The notes under the pieces: generated by a model | Database searches by the model: none | Seen by the model: only the letters and a program-made list of their open reading frames with translations | What the model was told of the DNA's origin: nothing | Program-made: the position numbers and the translations under genes | Assembly: GCF_014651675.1 (NCBI RefSeq) | Contig: NZ_BMXI01000017.1 | Location: forward strand, 1-64,000 | DNA length: 64,000 bases | DNA from: Roseibacillus persicicus | GTDB lineage: Bacteria; Verrucomicrobiota; Verrucomicrobiia; Verrucomicrobiales; Akkermansiaceae | Direction: 5' to 3' | Part shown: positions 1 to 8,624 of the stretch, in pieces | Numbering within the stretch: position 1 is the stretch's first letter | Layout: each line of letters starts with the position of its first letter

Positions 1-821
1 GCATCCTCGTGCTTGGCGGTGGCCTGGGCAATGAGGCGGTCGAAGCGGGCGATGCTGGCAGTGAGGGCTTGGAGTTGCTTGACGAAGGCGCGGATGAGTT
101 CGGTGGCGACTTCGAGTTCAATCGGGTCGGTGCACAATGGGACGGAGCCAGCAATAAGGGTGAGCCTTTTCTCGATGACTTCCGGCCGCCGGCTACCATG
201 GGTGTAGTAGAAGGTCTTGATGGTTGCGGGGCGGGCCTTGCGCAAGTCGGCGAGAGTGGGCCATTTGTTGAGAAAGGCACAGGCGAGCGGGCTGTAGAGG
301 TAGCGACCTACCAGTTCAAGAGACTGGGGATAAGTGTCTTTGAGGGCTTGGGTGAGCTTGTTGGTGATGCTGGTGCGCAGGTCGACGAGCTGCCTGCGCT
401 TCTCGGTCACGGCGCTGAGTGCGCGGGTTTGTTCGTCGGCTGGTTGCCAGGGTTGGAGCTCGCAGTGGCGCTCAAGAACGAAGCGGGCCAGGGCGTGGGC
501 ATCACGACGGTCGTCCTTGGCGCGGGAGGCAGAAAGGCTTTCGCGGTAGCGTTTGATGACCGCGGGATTGACCAGGTAGAGAGCGAGGAAGTCGAATTGC
601 CGGAAGTAGTGGGTGAGGTTGATACAGGGTTGCTCAATGCAGGCCGCGATGGTGCCGGATCCAGATTCGAGGCGGGCTTTGAGGGAGAGGACCCAGGGTT
701 GGAGGTCTTCGGGAGCGGAAGGGACCTTGCCTTGTTCGACGATGGTTCCGGTCTCATCGAGGAGACAGAAGTCGATGGAACTATCGGAGCGGTCGATGCC
801 GAGATGGAAGCGATGGTTCAT
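1..821 (-). CDS. IS110-family transposase, C-terminal part beyond window edge
   Basis: The minus-strand frame is open from an ATG at 821 down to base 1 (about 273 codons), so the 3' part lies outside the window. The protein opens with MNHRFHLGIDRSDSSIDF, where D10 would be the first acidic residue of the RuvC-like DEDD fold. It later carries the signature KDDRRDAHALARF, typical of the N-terminal domain of IS110/IS1111 transposases, followed by a helical region and the start of the transposase_20 region. These enzymes act as RNA-guided recombinases. A long plus-strand open frame covers the same DNA but is only the antisense shadow. The family call is strong; whether the element is intact cannot be judged here. 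Confidence 0.9.
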   Translation of the reverse strand, partial: MNHRFHLGIDRSDSSIDFCLLDETGTIVEQGKVPSAPEDLQPWVLSLKARLESGSGTIAACIEQPCINLTHYFRQFDFLALYLVNPAVIKRYRESLSASRAKDDRRDAHALARFVLERHCELQPWQPADEQTRALSAVTEKRRQLVDLRTSITNKLTQALKDTYPQSLELVGRYLYSPLACAFLNKWPTLADLRKARPATIKTFYYTHGSRRPEVIEKRLTLIAGSVPLCTDPIELEVATELIRAFVKQLQALTASIARFDRLIAQATAKHED

Positions 822-1455
822 GATGATGGTTTGATAATTTTAGGAACACGCGGGCTTGCTCGGGCGACGTCTTTATAGGAATGTCATGGGAGACAACCAC
901 TGAGGAGTCGTTGTTGAGCAAACCACGCTCCCCCGGGTCGGACGCCTTGTTCTTATTCGTTGCAGCGAAAGACGCAGCAAAGTCCTGACCCGGGGAAGGC
1001 GTGGAGATTCATTTTCGAGGAGAAGAGCGGATAGAGAAAGGAAGGAAATGGAAATAAGTCGTTGGTCGCGCGACGGACTTGTTCACAATCGGAGGAGAGA
1101 CGTGGAGGCTATCGTTCCGAGCCTCCTTCCTCCGCTTGATGAATAAGTCCGGATGTCCTATAAAGACGCAGAACCACAAATCCGACAGCGCTGTACGCTT
1201 GGAGATTGAGTGGAGGTGGGAGGGTGGTAGAACGATTGAAAGCTCGCTGACCGGATTGATTGGCGGGGCTGTGACGTTCGTTTGTTTGAAGAGTCTCTCG
1301 CTGCATACGAATTCCAATCCGGTGTCGGCGAAGATGTTCGGTAGGATATCCGAGTTGTTCCTGTGCCTGGCTTTTGTGGCATGCTGTCGGTTAGGCCATT
1401 TGGTTTCTTGCTTTGTCGATGGCGAAATGTTCGAAATTGAAGGTCGTCACTTGCC
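822..1455. other. Intergenic region between IS110 transposase and sulfatase
   Basis: About 630 bases without a convincing gene. The first 200 bases are probably the non-coding left end of the IS110 element. The rest contains several overlapping open frames on both strands (for example 1079-1459 plus and 1158-1490 minus) whose translations are low in complexity, lack recognisable domains and overlap one another. The element boundary cannot be placed without the other end. Confidence 0.5.
925..1002. repeat. Long imperfect inverted repeat upstream of the IS110 transposase
   Basis: Bases 925-939 (ACGCTCCCCCGGGTC) pair with 987-1002 (GACCCGGGGAAGGCGT), giving a GC-rich stem of about 15 pairs with one bulge and one mismatch around a 47-base loop. 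It lies 100-180 bases upstream of the transposase start, in the non-coding end where IS110 elements encode their structured guide (bridge) RNA. It could be part of that RNA, an element end, or an unrelated hairpin. Confidence 0.45.
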
Positions 1456-3204
1456 ATGAGAAATCTAGTTTTCATCCTACTGCTTGCCACGTTTCGATTC
1501 CCGGTTCAGGCGGCAGAGGATGAGGAAAGGCGGCCCAACGTCATCGTTATCCTCACCGACGATCAGGGCTATGGGGACATGTCATGTCATGGCAATCCGT
1601 GGTTGAAGACACCAAATCTCGATCGAATGCGCGACGAGGGCACCCGGTTTGAGGATTATCACGTCGACCCTGTCTGCACACCGACGCGTGCCGCGCTGAT
1701 GACCGGTCGCCACTCGCTTCGGGTAGGCGCATGGACCGTTACTGATGGACGACAACTTCTCAATCATGAGGAAGTCACCATGGCAAATGTCTTTCGCGAG
1801 TCAGGCTATCGGACTGGAATGTTCGGGAAATGGCACCTCGGTGACCCCTTTCCTTATGCGCCGCGCTTTCGCGGTTTCGATGAGGTGGTTTGCCACCGGG
1901 CTGGAGGGGTCGACGAGATTGGCAATCCGCTGGGAAACAACTACTTTGACGACACCTATTTTCGGAACGGTAAGCCGGAGAAATTTGAAGGGTATTGCAC
2001 TGACGTTTTCTTTGAAGAAATGCTTTTCTTCATCAAGGCGAAAAAGGAGAAGCCGTTTTTCATCTACCTGCCACTCAACGCCATGCATGGTCCTTTCACG
2101 GTAGCGAATCGATATGCGGATCGATTTAGAGAGCTTGGCCTGCCGGAGAAGCGCTCTCTATTCTACGGGATGGTAGAAAATTTTGACGAAAATCTTGGAC
2201 GGCTTTTCTCTGCTTTGAAAGAGGAGCAGCTGGACGAAGAGACCATAGTGGTCTTCATGGGAGACAATGGCTCTGCGGGTGGAGCTCGGGTCGACGAAGG
2301 CCATGTTGGCTTCAATGCCGGCATGCGCGGCTCAAAGGGCGATACGTATGAGGGTGGCCATCGCGTGGCATGTTTCATTCGCTGGCCGGGACAGGTGGAA
2401 GCCGGGCGGCAGATCGATGCGCTGACGACGCATCACGATTGGTTGCCCACTCTGATCGATATGTGCAATCTGGAACCACCCGAAGAACTCGAAGTCGATG
2501 GACGCAATCTCTATGCCTTGCTGAAAGGAGAGGAGGCCGAGTGGGCTGATCGAACGGTATTCGTCATTCGTCATAGTGGCGACCCAGTGCCGTGGAGCGC
2601 AGGGGAAAAGACGAAGCAGAGATTTCCCCGGCGCGCGATCCTGACCAAGCGGTGGCGAGTGGTTGACGGCGAACTTTACGATATTGAGCGAGACCCCGGC
2701 CAAACGAAAGACCTCGCAGCGAAGCACCCGGAAGTCATCGCCAAATTGGATCGCGCCTATCAGGAATGGTGGCGTGATGCGATGGCACATGAAGCGGCCT
2801 ACACTCGTTTCTTCATCGGCGCTAAAGAGGAAAACCCGACCTCCTTCACGGTGCGTGACTGGCATCCGACACAGGGCCAAGTCATCTGGAAGAAAGAGCA
2901 ATTGGCGGATGATCGGATTTTGATCAATGGCTTCTGGGAGTTGGATGTGCGCGAGCAGGGTCGCTATCGTTTCCGCCTCAGTCGTTATCCTGACGACGAG
3001 CTACAAGCCATGGGTGCGAGTCGGGCACACCTTCGCATCCGAGATATCGAGAAGGAGCTCTCACTGGAACCCGCAGACGAAACCGCTCATTTCGAGGTGA
3101 ATCTCTCAGTCGGCCCGGTCCGGCTTCAGACTTGGCTGACCGACAGCCAATCCGGAGAACAGCGAGGTTCATATTATGTCACTGTAACTCGATGTAGTCA
3201 GTGA
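1456..3204 (+). CDS. Secreted sulfatase (formylglycine-type arylsulfatase family)
   Basis: A 582-residue protein with an N-terminal signal peptide (first ~19 residues, ending VQA). The sulfatase fold starts at NVIVILTDDQGYGD with the metal-binding D35-D36. C74-T-P-T-R followed by AALMTGR is the C-x-P-x-R site at which the catalytic Cys is converted to formylglycine. FMGDNGS and the later GMRGSKGDTYEGGHR segment give the second metal-site Asp/Asn and the substrate-pocket Lys region. The C-terminal ~130 residues after the usual sulfatase end look like an extra beta-rich domain. It probably removes sulfate esters from polysaccharides in the periplasm or outside the cell. It lies next to glycosidase genes; the exact substrate cannot be told from sequence. 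Confidence 0.93.
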   Translation: MRNLVFILLLATFRFPVQAAEDEERRPNVIVILTDDQGYGDMSCHGNPWLKTPNLDRMRDEGTRFEDYHVDPVCTPTRAALMTGRHSLRVGAWTVTDGRQLLNHEEVTMANVFRESGYRTGMFGKWHLGDPFPYAPRFRGFDEVVCHRAGGVDEIGNPLGNNYFDDTYFRNGKPEKFEGYCTDVFFEEMLFFIKAKKEKPFFIYLPLNAMHGPFTVANRYADRFRELGLPEKRSLFYGMVENFDENLGRLFSALKEEQLDEETIVVFMGDNGSAGGARVDEGHVGFNAGMRGSKGDTYEGGHRVACFIRWPGQVEAGRQIDALTTHHDWLPTLIDMCNLEPPEELEVDGRNLYALLKGEEAEWADRTVFVIRHSGDPVPWSAGEKTKQRFPRRAILTKRWRVVDGELYDIERDPGQTKDLAAKHPEVIAKLDRAYQEWWRDAMAHEAAYTRFFIGAKEENPTSFTVRDWHPTQGQVIWKKEQLADDRILINGFWELDVREQGRYRFRLSRYPDDELQAMGASRAHLRIRDIEKELSLEPADETAHFEVNLSVGPVRLQTWLTDSQSGEQRGSYYVTVTRCSQ

Positions 3205-3576
3205 GGGCTAGACACATTTAATTGAGGCGGCGATTCAACTTGCGTCCGACTTACCGAGTAAGAATTCGCCGATTGACTTGGTTTTCCATTTGGCAACCCA
3301 TAGGAGGTTCCGGTCGGAAAGATTTTTTGAACCACAATTCGGGCTGGTTGCTTTCCCGTGAGTTCTACCCAAACATTTTGCGGGTCGATGCAACGAACGA
3401 CTTCCTGCAGGGCCTGAATGCTATCGTCGAACAAGTGGACCACCTCGACAATGGGGAAGCGGATTTTGCTGCCATCAAAAATTCTGAAGGAGCTGATTCT
3501 TCCCTGGTGATTGGGCTGGCGGCGCGCTTTTCTCTTGTCAAAGTAAACCAAAGAGGGGTGTTTTGCATTAGTAGGT
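3205..3576. other. Intergenic region upstream of the ECF sigma gene
   Basis: About 370 bases. Overlapping open frames exist on both strands (3222-3587 plus, 3198-3551 minus). The minus frame reads fairly protein-like in its middle (around 3300-3480), so a decayed gene remnant is possible, but neither frame matches a family I recognise. The promoter of the sigma/FecR/GH13 operon should lie in the last ~60 bases. Confidence 0.35.
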
Positions 3577-4110
3577 ATGCAGAGTGACGAAGAAGAAGAG
3601 CAGGAGTTTGTGGCGCTCTTGACGGCGCATCAGGGGCCGATTCTGGCTTATATTCGTTCACTGATGCCGGGGTTTTCGGGAGCGAGCGATATTTTGCAGC
3701 AGGTTAACATGGTGTTGTGGCGGAAGCGGGAGAGCTTCGAGCTGGGGACGAATTTCAAGGCCTGGTCCTTCACGGTGGCGCGGAATATGGTGTTCACCCA
3801 GCGTCGGAAGTTGAAGAAGGGGGCATGGTTAATTTTCGACGATGACTTGGCAGAGCGATTTGCGGAAGAGTTCGAGGAGGATGATGAGAGCTTGGATCGG
3901 GCGCACCGGGCTTTGGCGCAATGTGTGACCCAGTTGCGTCCTCACGACTTGGAGTTGGTGCGGAAGCGCTATGCCGAGGAGGTGGGGTTGGATGAGTATG
4001 CGCGTGATTTGAATCGCAGTCCCGGGACTCTGAAAGCGCGGCTTTTCAAGATTCGGGCGAATCTCCGTCGGTGCATTGAGCTGCAGCTGCAAACCTCTCC
4101 CCAATCATGA
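3577..4110 (+). CDS. ECF-type RNA polymerase sigma factor
   Basis: 177 residues, the usual ECF length. Sigma region 2 spans about residues 12-75 (LTAHQGPILAYIRSLMPG, then FKAWSFTVARNMVF). Region 4 spans about 110-165 (LRPHDLELVRKRYAEEVGLDEYARDLNRS), the helix-turn-helix that reads the -35 element. It resembles the planctomycete/verrucomicrobial ECF group that is paired with a FecR-domain protein. Its stop codon overlaps the start of the FecR gene (ATGA), so the two are translationally coupled. The ATG at 3577 follows a GTAGG stretch. It presumably directs a cell-surface or carbohydrate-response regulon. Confidence 0.93.
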   Translation: MQSDEEEEQEFVALLTAHQGPILAYIRSLMPGFSGASDILQQVNMVLWRKRESFELGTNFKAWSFTVARNMVFTQRRKLKKGAWLIFDDDLAERFAEEFEEDDESLDRAHRALAQCVTQLRPHDLELVRKRYAEEVGLDEYARDLNRSPGTLKARLFKIRANLRRCIELQLQTSPQS

Positions 4111-5543
4111 AAGCTGAATTGAAGAATGAGGCCCTGTTGCAGTCCCTGTTCGATGGTGATAGTTCGCCAGCGGAGGTGGAGGAGGCGAAAGAGTTGCTGC
4201 GTTCGGACCGAAAGTGGCGGAAGCTCTATCTTGACTATAGCCGACTGCATCACTCGCTCTGCGAAAAGTATGAAGGTGCGGAGGGCAAGGTGGTGCAGGC
4301 TGAGTTTTCGCAGCGACGGCGGTTTGGGGTCCGCGAACTGCTGGGGTTGGCTGCGGCGATCCTAGTGTTGGGGGTGTTGACTGCTTTGGCGCTTCGACCA
4401 GTCGGGGATCCTGCGACGTTGGTGCAATACGGGCCAGAGTCCCGAGGGGTGATTTCCCATGTGAATGGCTCGGGGAGCGAGGGCAAGTTGTTTCAGGGGT
4501 CGACCTTGAAGTTGGCGCGTGGGGCTGTTTCTCTGACCTTTCCGACAGGAGTGACGGCATTGGTCGAAGGGCCGGCCGAGCTGAGGGTGACGGGGGAGAA
4601 CGCTTTGCATTTGGAAAAGGGGCGGGCATTTTTTCAGGTTCCGGAGGGAGCAGAGGGTTTCATCTGCACGACGGAATCGCTGCTGGTCGAGGATCTGGGA
4701 ACCGAGTTTGGGGTCTTGGCTGGTCGGGAAGAGGAGGTCCATGTCATCAAAGGTTCGGTACGATTGAAGCCGATTGATGGAACGGGAGACTTTCAGGACT
4801 TGAGGGAGGGAGAGGGGCTTGCATGGCGGGATTCCGCGTTGGAGTTGTCGGTTCCGTCGCGCGATTTTGCCTCGGACTTCGCTGGCCGGGTCACGATCTT
4901 TGCCGACGATTTCGATGAGCCGGACGGGACTGATTTGCATGGCAAGCGGCCTGACATTGGGGACGGGCGCTGGGAGGTCACGCTGGGAGATGCGACAATC
5001 CGCGATAATATTTTGGATACATCGGGTGCCTTTCGTAAGGCTGCCTTTGTAGCGGTGCCGCCGATGTTGAATGAGCTGAGTCATGTCCTGCTTCTGACGA
5101 TTGAGGCTGAAACCTCACAGGCCGCAATGCATACGCCCGGTTGGGCGGGGGTGAGTCTCTATACTGGCGAAGTGGAGCGAATCTTTGTGGGGGATCCCAA
5201 TGGGCCGGGCATTAGCTGGGGATTGCATCCGGCCGGATGGCAGGCCCAGAATGCGTGTCCCCAGTTGGCGGGGGAGACGATTGTGACCTTACGCTATGAC
5301 TATCGCACGGGTCTGACAGAACTCTTTGAAGGAGATACCACGACGGGGGAAGCTCTGGCATCGGAGTGGATTGCGCCGGGCCTGGTCTTTGACCGACTGC
5401 GGATTGCCAATGGGAGCCAGTTGGATGCGGCGATAGATGCGGGGCTGGGCAGTGGGGTGGTGGAATCCGTGCCAAAGGTCGACGTGCGGAGTGACATTGC
5501 GATTCGCAGTTTACGTCTGGACGTTTTGAACTCGGGAAATTGA
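4107..5543 (+). CDS. FecR-domain transmembrane anti-sigma regulator with C-terminal LamG-like region
   Basis: 478 residues. The N-terminal ~70 residues form the cytoplasmic anti-sigma part with a DGDSSPAEVEEAKELL segment. A single membrane helix lies at about 76-96 (LLGLAAAILVLGVLTALAL). The FecR domain follows at about 120-240, with FPTGVTALVEGPAELRV and the LVEDLGTEFGVL motif common to this family. From about residue 260 to the end is a beta-rich, LamG/concanavalin-like region that would sit in the periplasm and could bind a ligand. It starts within the sigma gene's stop codon. The likely role is to hold the ECF sigma factor until an outside signal is sensed; the ligand is unknown. Confidence 0.85.
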   Translation: MKAELKNEALLQSLFDGDSSPAEVEEAKELLRSDRKWRKLYLDYSRLHHSLCEKYEGAEGKVVQAEFSQRRRFGVRELLGLAAAILVLGVLTALALRPVGDPATLVQYGPESRGVISHVNGSGSEGKLFQGSTLKLARGAVSLTFPTGVTALVEGPAELRVTGENALHLEKGRAFFQVPEGAEGFICTTESLLVEDLGTEFGVLAGREEEVHVIKGSVRLKPIDGTGDFQDLREGEGLAWRDSALELSVPSRDFASDFAGRVTIFADDFDEPDGTDLHGKRPDIGDGRWEVTLGDATIRDNILDTSGAFRKAAFVAVPPMLNELSHVLLLTIEAETSQAAMHTPGWAGVSLYTGEVERIFVGDPNGPGISWGLHPAGWQAQNACPQLAGETIVTLRYDYRTGLTELFEGDTTTGEALASEWIAPGLVFDRLRIANGSQLDAAIDAGLGSGVVESVPKVDVRSDIAIRSLRLDVLNSGN

Positions 5544-5549
5544 GAAGAG

Positions 5550-6887
5550 ATGAAGGTGTTCTTCCTCCTCGCCATTTGGGGGCAATTGTCGCTAGCTGAG
5601 GAGGTGACTCCGCCTCCTCCACCGGTAATGGTCCAGCTCTTTGACTGGACCTTTGCGGAGATCGGGCAAGCCCTTCCCGCGCTGCAAGAGCAGGGTTATA
5701 GCCACATCCACGTTTCGCCCGTGCAGAAGAGTGTGGAGAATGGGAAGTGGTGGGGGAAGTATCAGCCCTTGGATTATCGAGTCATCGAAGGGCCATTGGG
5801 GGCGCGGGAGGAGTTGGTTGAGCTCGCAAGAAAGGCGACCGATCGTGAACTGACGCTGGTGGTGGATGTGGTGCCCAATCACATGGCTGGCAGTCCGTAT
5901 GTATCGGTGAGGCGGGGGCGGCTGCGGGAGGTTCGCTTCGCGGATTTTTCGGTTGAGGACTTTCATCCCTACGCTCCGATCCGGGACTGGAGCAACGTGC
6001 GGCAGGTGCGCAATCGGTGGCTGTTTGGTGCGTTGCCGGATCTGCGGACGGAGTCGGAAGGAGTTCGGGCCAAGTTGGTAGCTCATCTGAAGGACTTGCA
6101 GAGTTGCGGGGTTAGGGGCTTCCGGGTGGATTCGGCACGGCACATCCCACCGGCTGATTTGCGGGCGATTCTGGGTCAGTTGGAGGAGCCGGGGTTTGTG
6201 GTCGGGGAGATCGCGGACCATTCCTTGGAGACTTTCGAGCCTTATCTGGAAGGGCTGCCCGAGATGCGCTTTTTCGACTTTCCCCATCTCCTGCGTCTGG
6301 CGGAATGTTTAAGGGGGGAAAGGGCGATGAGCGATCTGATAGAGGGAAAAACGCTTTCGCTACAGTTGCCCCCGCGGGCGTCTGTGAGTTTGCTGCGCAA
6401 CCATGATTTGGATCGGGGAGAAGCCAATCGGACCGAAGGAATTGATGACCCTCGATACCGTATACCTGACGGGGCTTGGCAGATTGGGTATGCTGCCTTG
6501 TTTGGAATGGGGGAAGGGGTGCCGTATGTTTTTGTCGATGATCCCAAGGTGCTCAAGCCGGTTGGACGAGAGCATGGTTATGACCGTCCCGGGCTCAAGG
6601 AAGGGATTTCGTTCTTCCGCGCGACCTATGGTTTGCAGACGAGAGTGCTTTCCGCGCAGAAGGACGCGTTGGCTTGGAGCTTGGGCGATTCCGCCTTTAT
6701 GATTTTGCAGCGGGAGGCTGTGGCGGAAGGCAGTGTGATGCCGGTTGGTAGTCTAAGGACCGGCCGATATCGTGATGTCTACACTGGGGTAGAGATCACC
6801 GTCACCGAGAGCTGTGAAGTGATTCTGCCGGCCCTGGGTCAGCTCCAGGGCTACGGCTTCTTACTCCAAGAGAACGCTACGGATTGA
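5550..6887 (+). CDS. Secreted alpha-amylase family (GH13) enzyme
   Basis: 445 residues with a short signal peptide (first ~16). All four GH13 regions are visible: DVVPNH (D106-H111), GFRVDSARH with nucleophile D194, VVGE with acid/base E220, and LRNHD with D286. The catalytic triad is therefore complete. It starts 6 bases after the FecR stop, so it is probably the third gene of the sigma/FecR operon, an uncommon placement for an amylase. It likely hydrolyses alpha-1,4-glucans outside the cytoplasm. Its 3' end overlaps the convergent GH78-like gene by 11 bases. Confidence 0.9.
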   Translation: MKVFFLLAIWGQLSLAEEVTPPPPPVMVQLFDWTFAEIGQALPALQEQGYSHIHVSPVQKSVENGKWWGKYQPLDYRVIEGPLGAREELVELARKATDRELTLVVDVVPNHMAGSPYVSVRRGRLREVRFADFSVEDFHPYAPIRDWSNVRQVRNRWLFGALPDLRTESEGVRAKLVAHLKDLQSCGVRGFRVDSARHIPPADLRAILGQLEEPGFVVGEIADHSLETFEPYLEGLPEMRFFDFPHLLRLAECLRGERAMSDLIEGKTLSLQLPPRASVSLLRNHDLDRGEANRTEGIDDPRYRIPDGAWQIGYAALFGMGEGVPYVFVDDPKVLKPVGREHGYDRPGLKEGISFFRATYGLQTRVLSAQKDALAWSLGDSAFMILQREAVAEGSVMPVGSLRTGRYRDVYTGVEITVTESCEVILPALGQLQGYGFLLQENATD

Positions 6888-8562
6888 CGAGCTCGAACTG
6901 ATAGGTTCCCGATTGGGCAATGATTTCATGTCGTCCCTGGGCGAAACGCATGAGTTGGCAGGCTACGGCCTTTTCGAGGGGGAGACCTCCTTCGGTGAGC
7001 TGCGCCTTTTCTTCGCCAGGGAGGGCGATGATACCAGTGGTGTTAGGCGGCACGGTGACGGTGGCGCTCAGGCCTTTCTCCGATGTTTTCCAGTGGATGG
7101 CGAGGCGTCCGTATGGGGTTTCGTGATGAGCTTTGACCTCGGTGACGGAACCGTCGGTAGGAATGAAGGGCGAGACGCGCAGGGATTTGAAGCCTGGACT
7201 CTGGTGAATAAAGCCAGCGAGGAAAGCGAACATCCACTCTTGGGTATTGGCAAGAGCAACGGCAGATGGCGCGGCGTCCTCCGCGCCGAAGCTCTTGGCC
7301 AGAGAGACCGCCTGTTCGTGATGGTCGGTCCAGCTTAGGACGGGGAGAACGGCGGCTGTTCCGAGGTTGCCGGCCTTGAGTCCCTCTTTTTCCAAGCGGG
7401 TCGCAAGAGCATCGGCGGTGGGTTGCTTGGCTTCGGGAGGAAGGAGGCTATAACGGAGAGCAAGAATTTGGGCAGTTTGGGACTTCTCAGTCAACTTGCC
7501 GTCGACAAAGTATTTTTTCTGAAATCCCTCGCGAACTTTGGAGAACCAAACCTGGTGCTGCATGATGTAGGGCAAATGCTCCATCGCTGTGGCCATCTCG
7601 CTGAGGATGCGGCAATCGAGCGAAAAGACACAGGCCGCGAGAAAGTCGGAGGAGGTGGGGTCGTCCTTGTGACCGTAGTCGCCTCGGTCGATACCAAAGG
7701 TCTTGCCGGAAAAGTCGGAGTCGATCTTCTGGATGGCGCCGACATGAGCGACGGCGGGGTCGAATGCGAGTTCGACGAGAGACTTGTCACCAGTGAGTTG
7801 CCAGAGAGCAAAGGGCACCACGAGTCCGGCATCGGAATACCCGGGAGCGGGTTTGCTGTTTTCTCCGGTACCAGCCAGAGAGGGAAGGAGTCCGCCTTCT
7901 TCCGCGCTTTCGACGAAGCCGTCTAGCCACGAGCGATAGTAGTCGTTCAGATCTGCCTGAAAGGCGTAACCTCGGGCAGTGAGCTGGAGGGGCGCGCCCC
8001 AGGGGAGGCCGTCTGGTTGGAAAGTGGGGGTGGGAGTGAGAGCTTTTTTGCGGGAATCAATCGCTGCTTTGAAAAGCTGGTTCAGGGTCTCGTCGGAGCA
8101 GGAGAAGTCTCCGGTGCTCTTGGCCTCCGTGCCTGAGATGGTTGCGGGCTCGCTCTTTTCGCTGGGAAGGGAGAAGGAGGCTGGAGCGCTCCAAGGGCCT
8201 TCTTCCTTTTGATTGTTCCAGAGTTGGACTGTCCAATAATAGGTCGTATCCGGCGTCAACGCAGGGCCTTCATAAGGCATGAAAATGGATTCAAAGCCTT
8301 CCACTTTTCCTGAATCCCAGATGAGCTCTCCGTCGGGTTTCAGCGTGTCCTTATCTTTACCAACAAGGATGCGGTAGGAGCTTTGCAGTTGTCCGCGTCC
8401 TTCCGCCTTGATTTTCCAAGAAAAACGAACGGAGGCCTCTTCCTTCTTGTAGTCGGGGGAAGTGGAGAGACTCGCCAAACTGATCTTGCCCAACTCCGGT
8501 TCTTTGGCAGATAAGGGGGCCGATAGAGCCAGCATCAGGGGGAGGATTTTCCAAGATTTCAT
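6877..8562 (-). CDS. GH78 alpha-L-rhamnosidase-like protein, short and with degenerate active site
   Basis: 561 residues with a signal peptide (first ~19, ending LSA). The N-terminal part (about 25-132) is the fibronectin-like domain of rhamnosidases (SSYRILVGKD...GELIWDSGKV...YYWTVQLWNNQ). An (alpha/alpha)6 region follows at about 155-480 and a C-terminal beta domain after that (SLRVSPFIPTDGSVTEVKAHHETPYGRL). Family members are usually 700-1,100 residues. The stretch equivalent to the catalytic-acid motif (CPQR-D/E-x-LGW) reads PTPTFQPDGLPWGAP at about 177-191, so the expected Cys-Pro-Gln-Arg and acidic residues are missing, and I do not see the WE-x-W/NH block either. It may be inactive, a binding protein, or act on another sugar. 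Confidence 0.75.
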   Translation of the reverse strand: MKSWKILPLMLALSAPLSAKEPELGKISLASLSTSPDYKKEEASVRFSWKIKAEGRGQLQSSYRILVGKDKDTLKPDGELIWDSGKVEGFESIFMPYEGPALTPDTTYYWTVQLWNNQKEEGPWSAPASFSLPSEKSEPATISGTEAKSTGDFSCSDETLNQLFKAAIDSRKKALTPTPTFQPDGLPWGAPLQLTARGYAFQADLNDYYRSWLDGFVESAEEGGLLPSLAGTGENSKPAPGYSDAGLVVPFALWQLTGDKSLVELAFDPAVAHVGAIQKIDSDFSGKTFGIDRGDYGHKDDPTSSDFLAACVFSLDCRILSEMATAMEHLPYIMQHQVWFSKVREGFQKKYFVDGKLTEKSQTAQILALRYSLLPPEAKQPTADALATRLEKEGLKAGNLGTAAVLPVLSWTDHHEQAVSLAKSFGAEDAAPSAVALANTQEWMFAFLAGFIHQSPGFKSLRVSPFIPTDGSVTEVKAHHETPYGRLAIHWKTSEKGLSATVTVPPNTTGIIALPGEEKAQLTEGGLPLEKAVACQLMRFAQGRHEIIAQSGTYQFELVNP

Positions 8563-8624
8563 GAGGATGGTTAATTTGCTTTTCCGAGAAGATTCGTCAA
8601 GAGGCGAGGATGATTTCCCGTTTC

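Noticed and set aside
9-878. Long plus-strand open frame (289 codons) over the IS110 transposase
   Set aside because: It is the exact antisense frame of the transposase, low in complexity, with no domain.
1079-1459. Possible small gene upstream of the sulfatase
   Set aside because: No domain, overlapping frames on both strands, and overlap with the sulfatase start.
3198-3587. Two opposite open frames between sulfatase and sigma gene
   Set aside because: Neither matches a known family and they overlap each other; at most a remnant.
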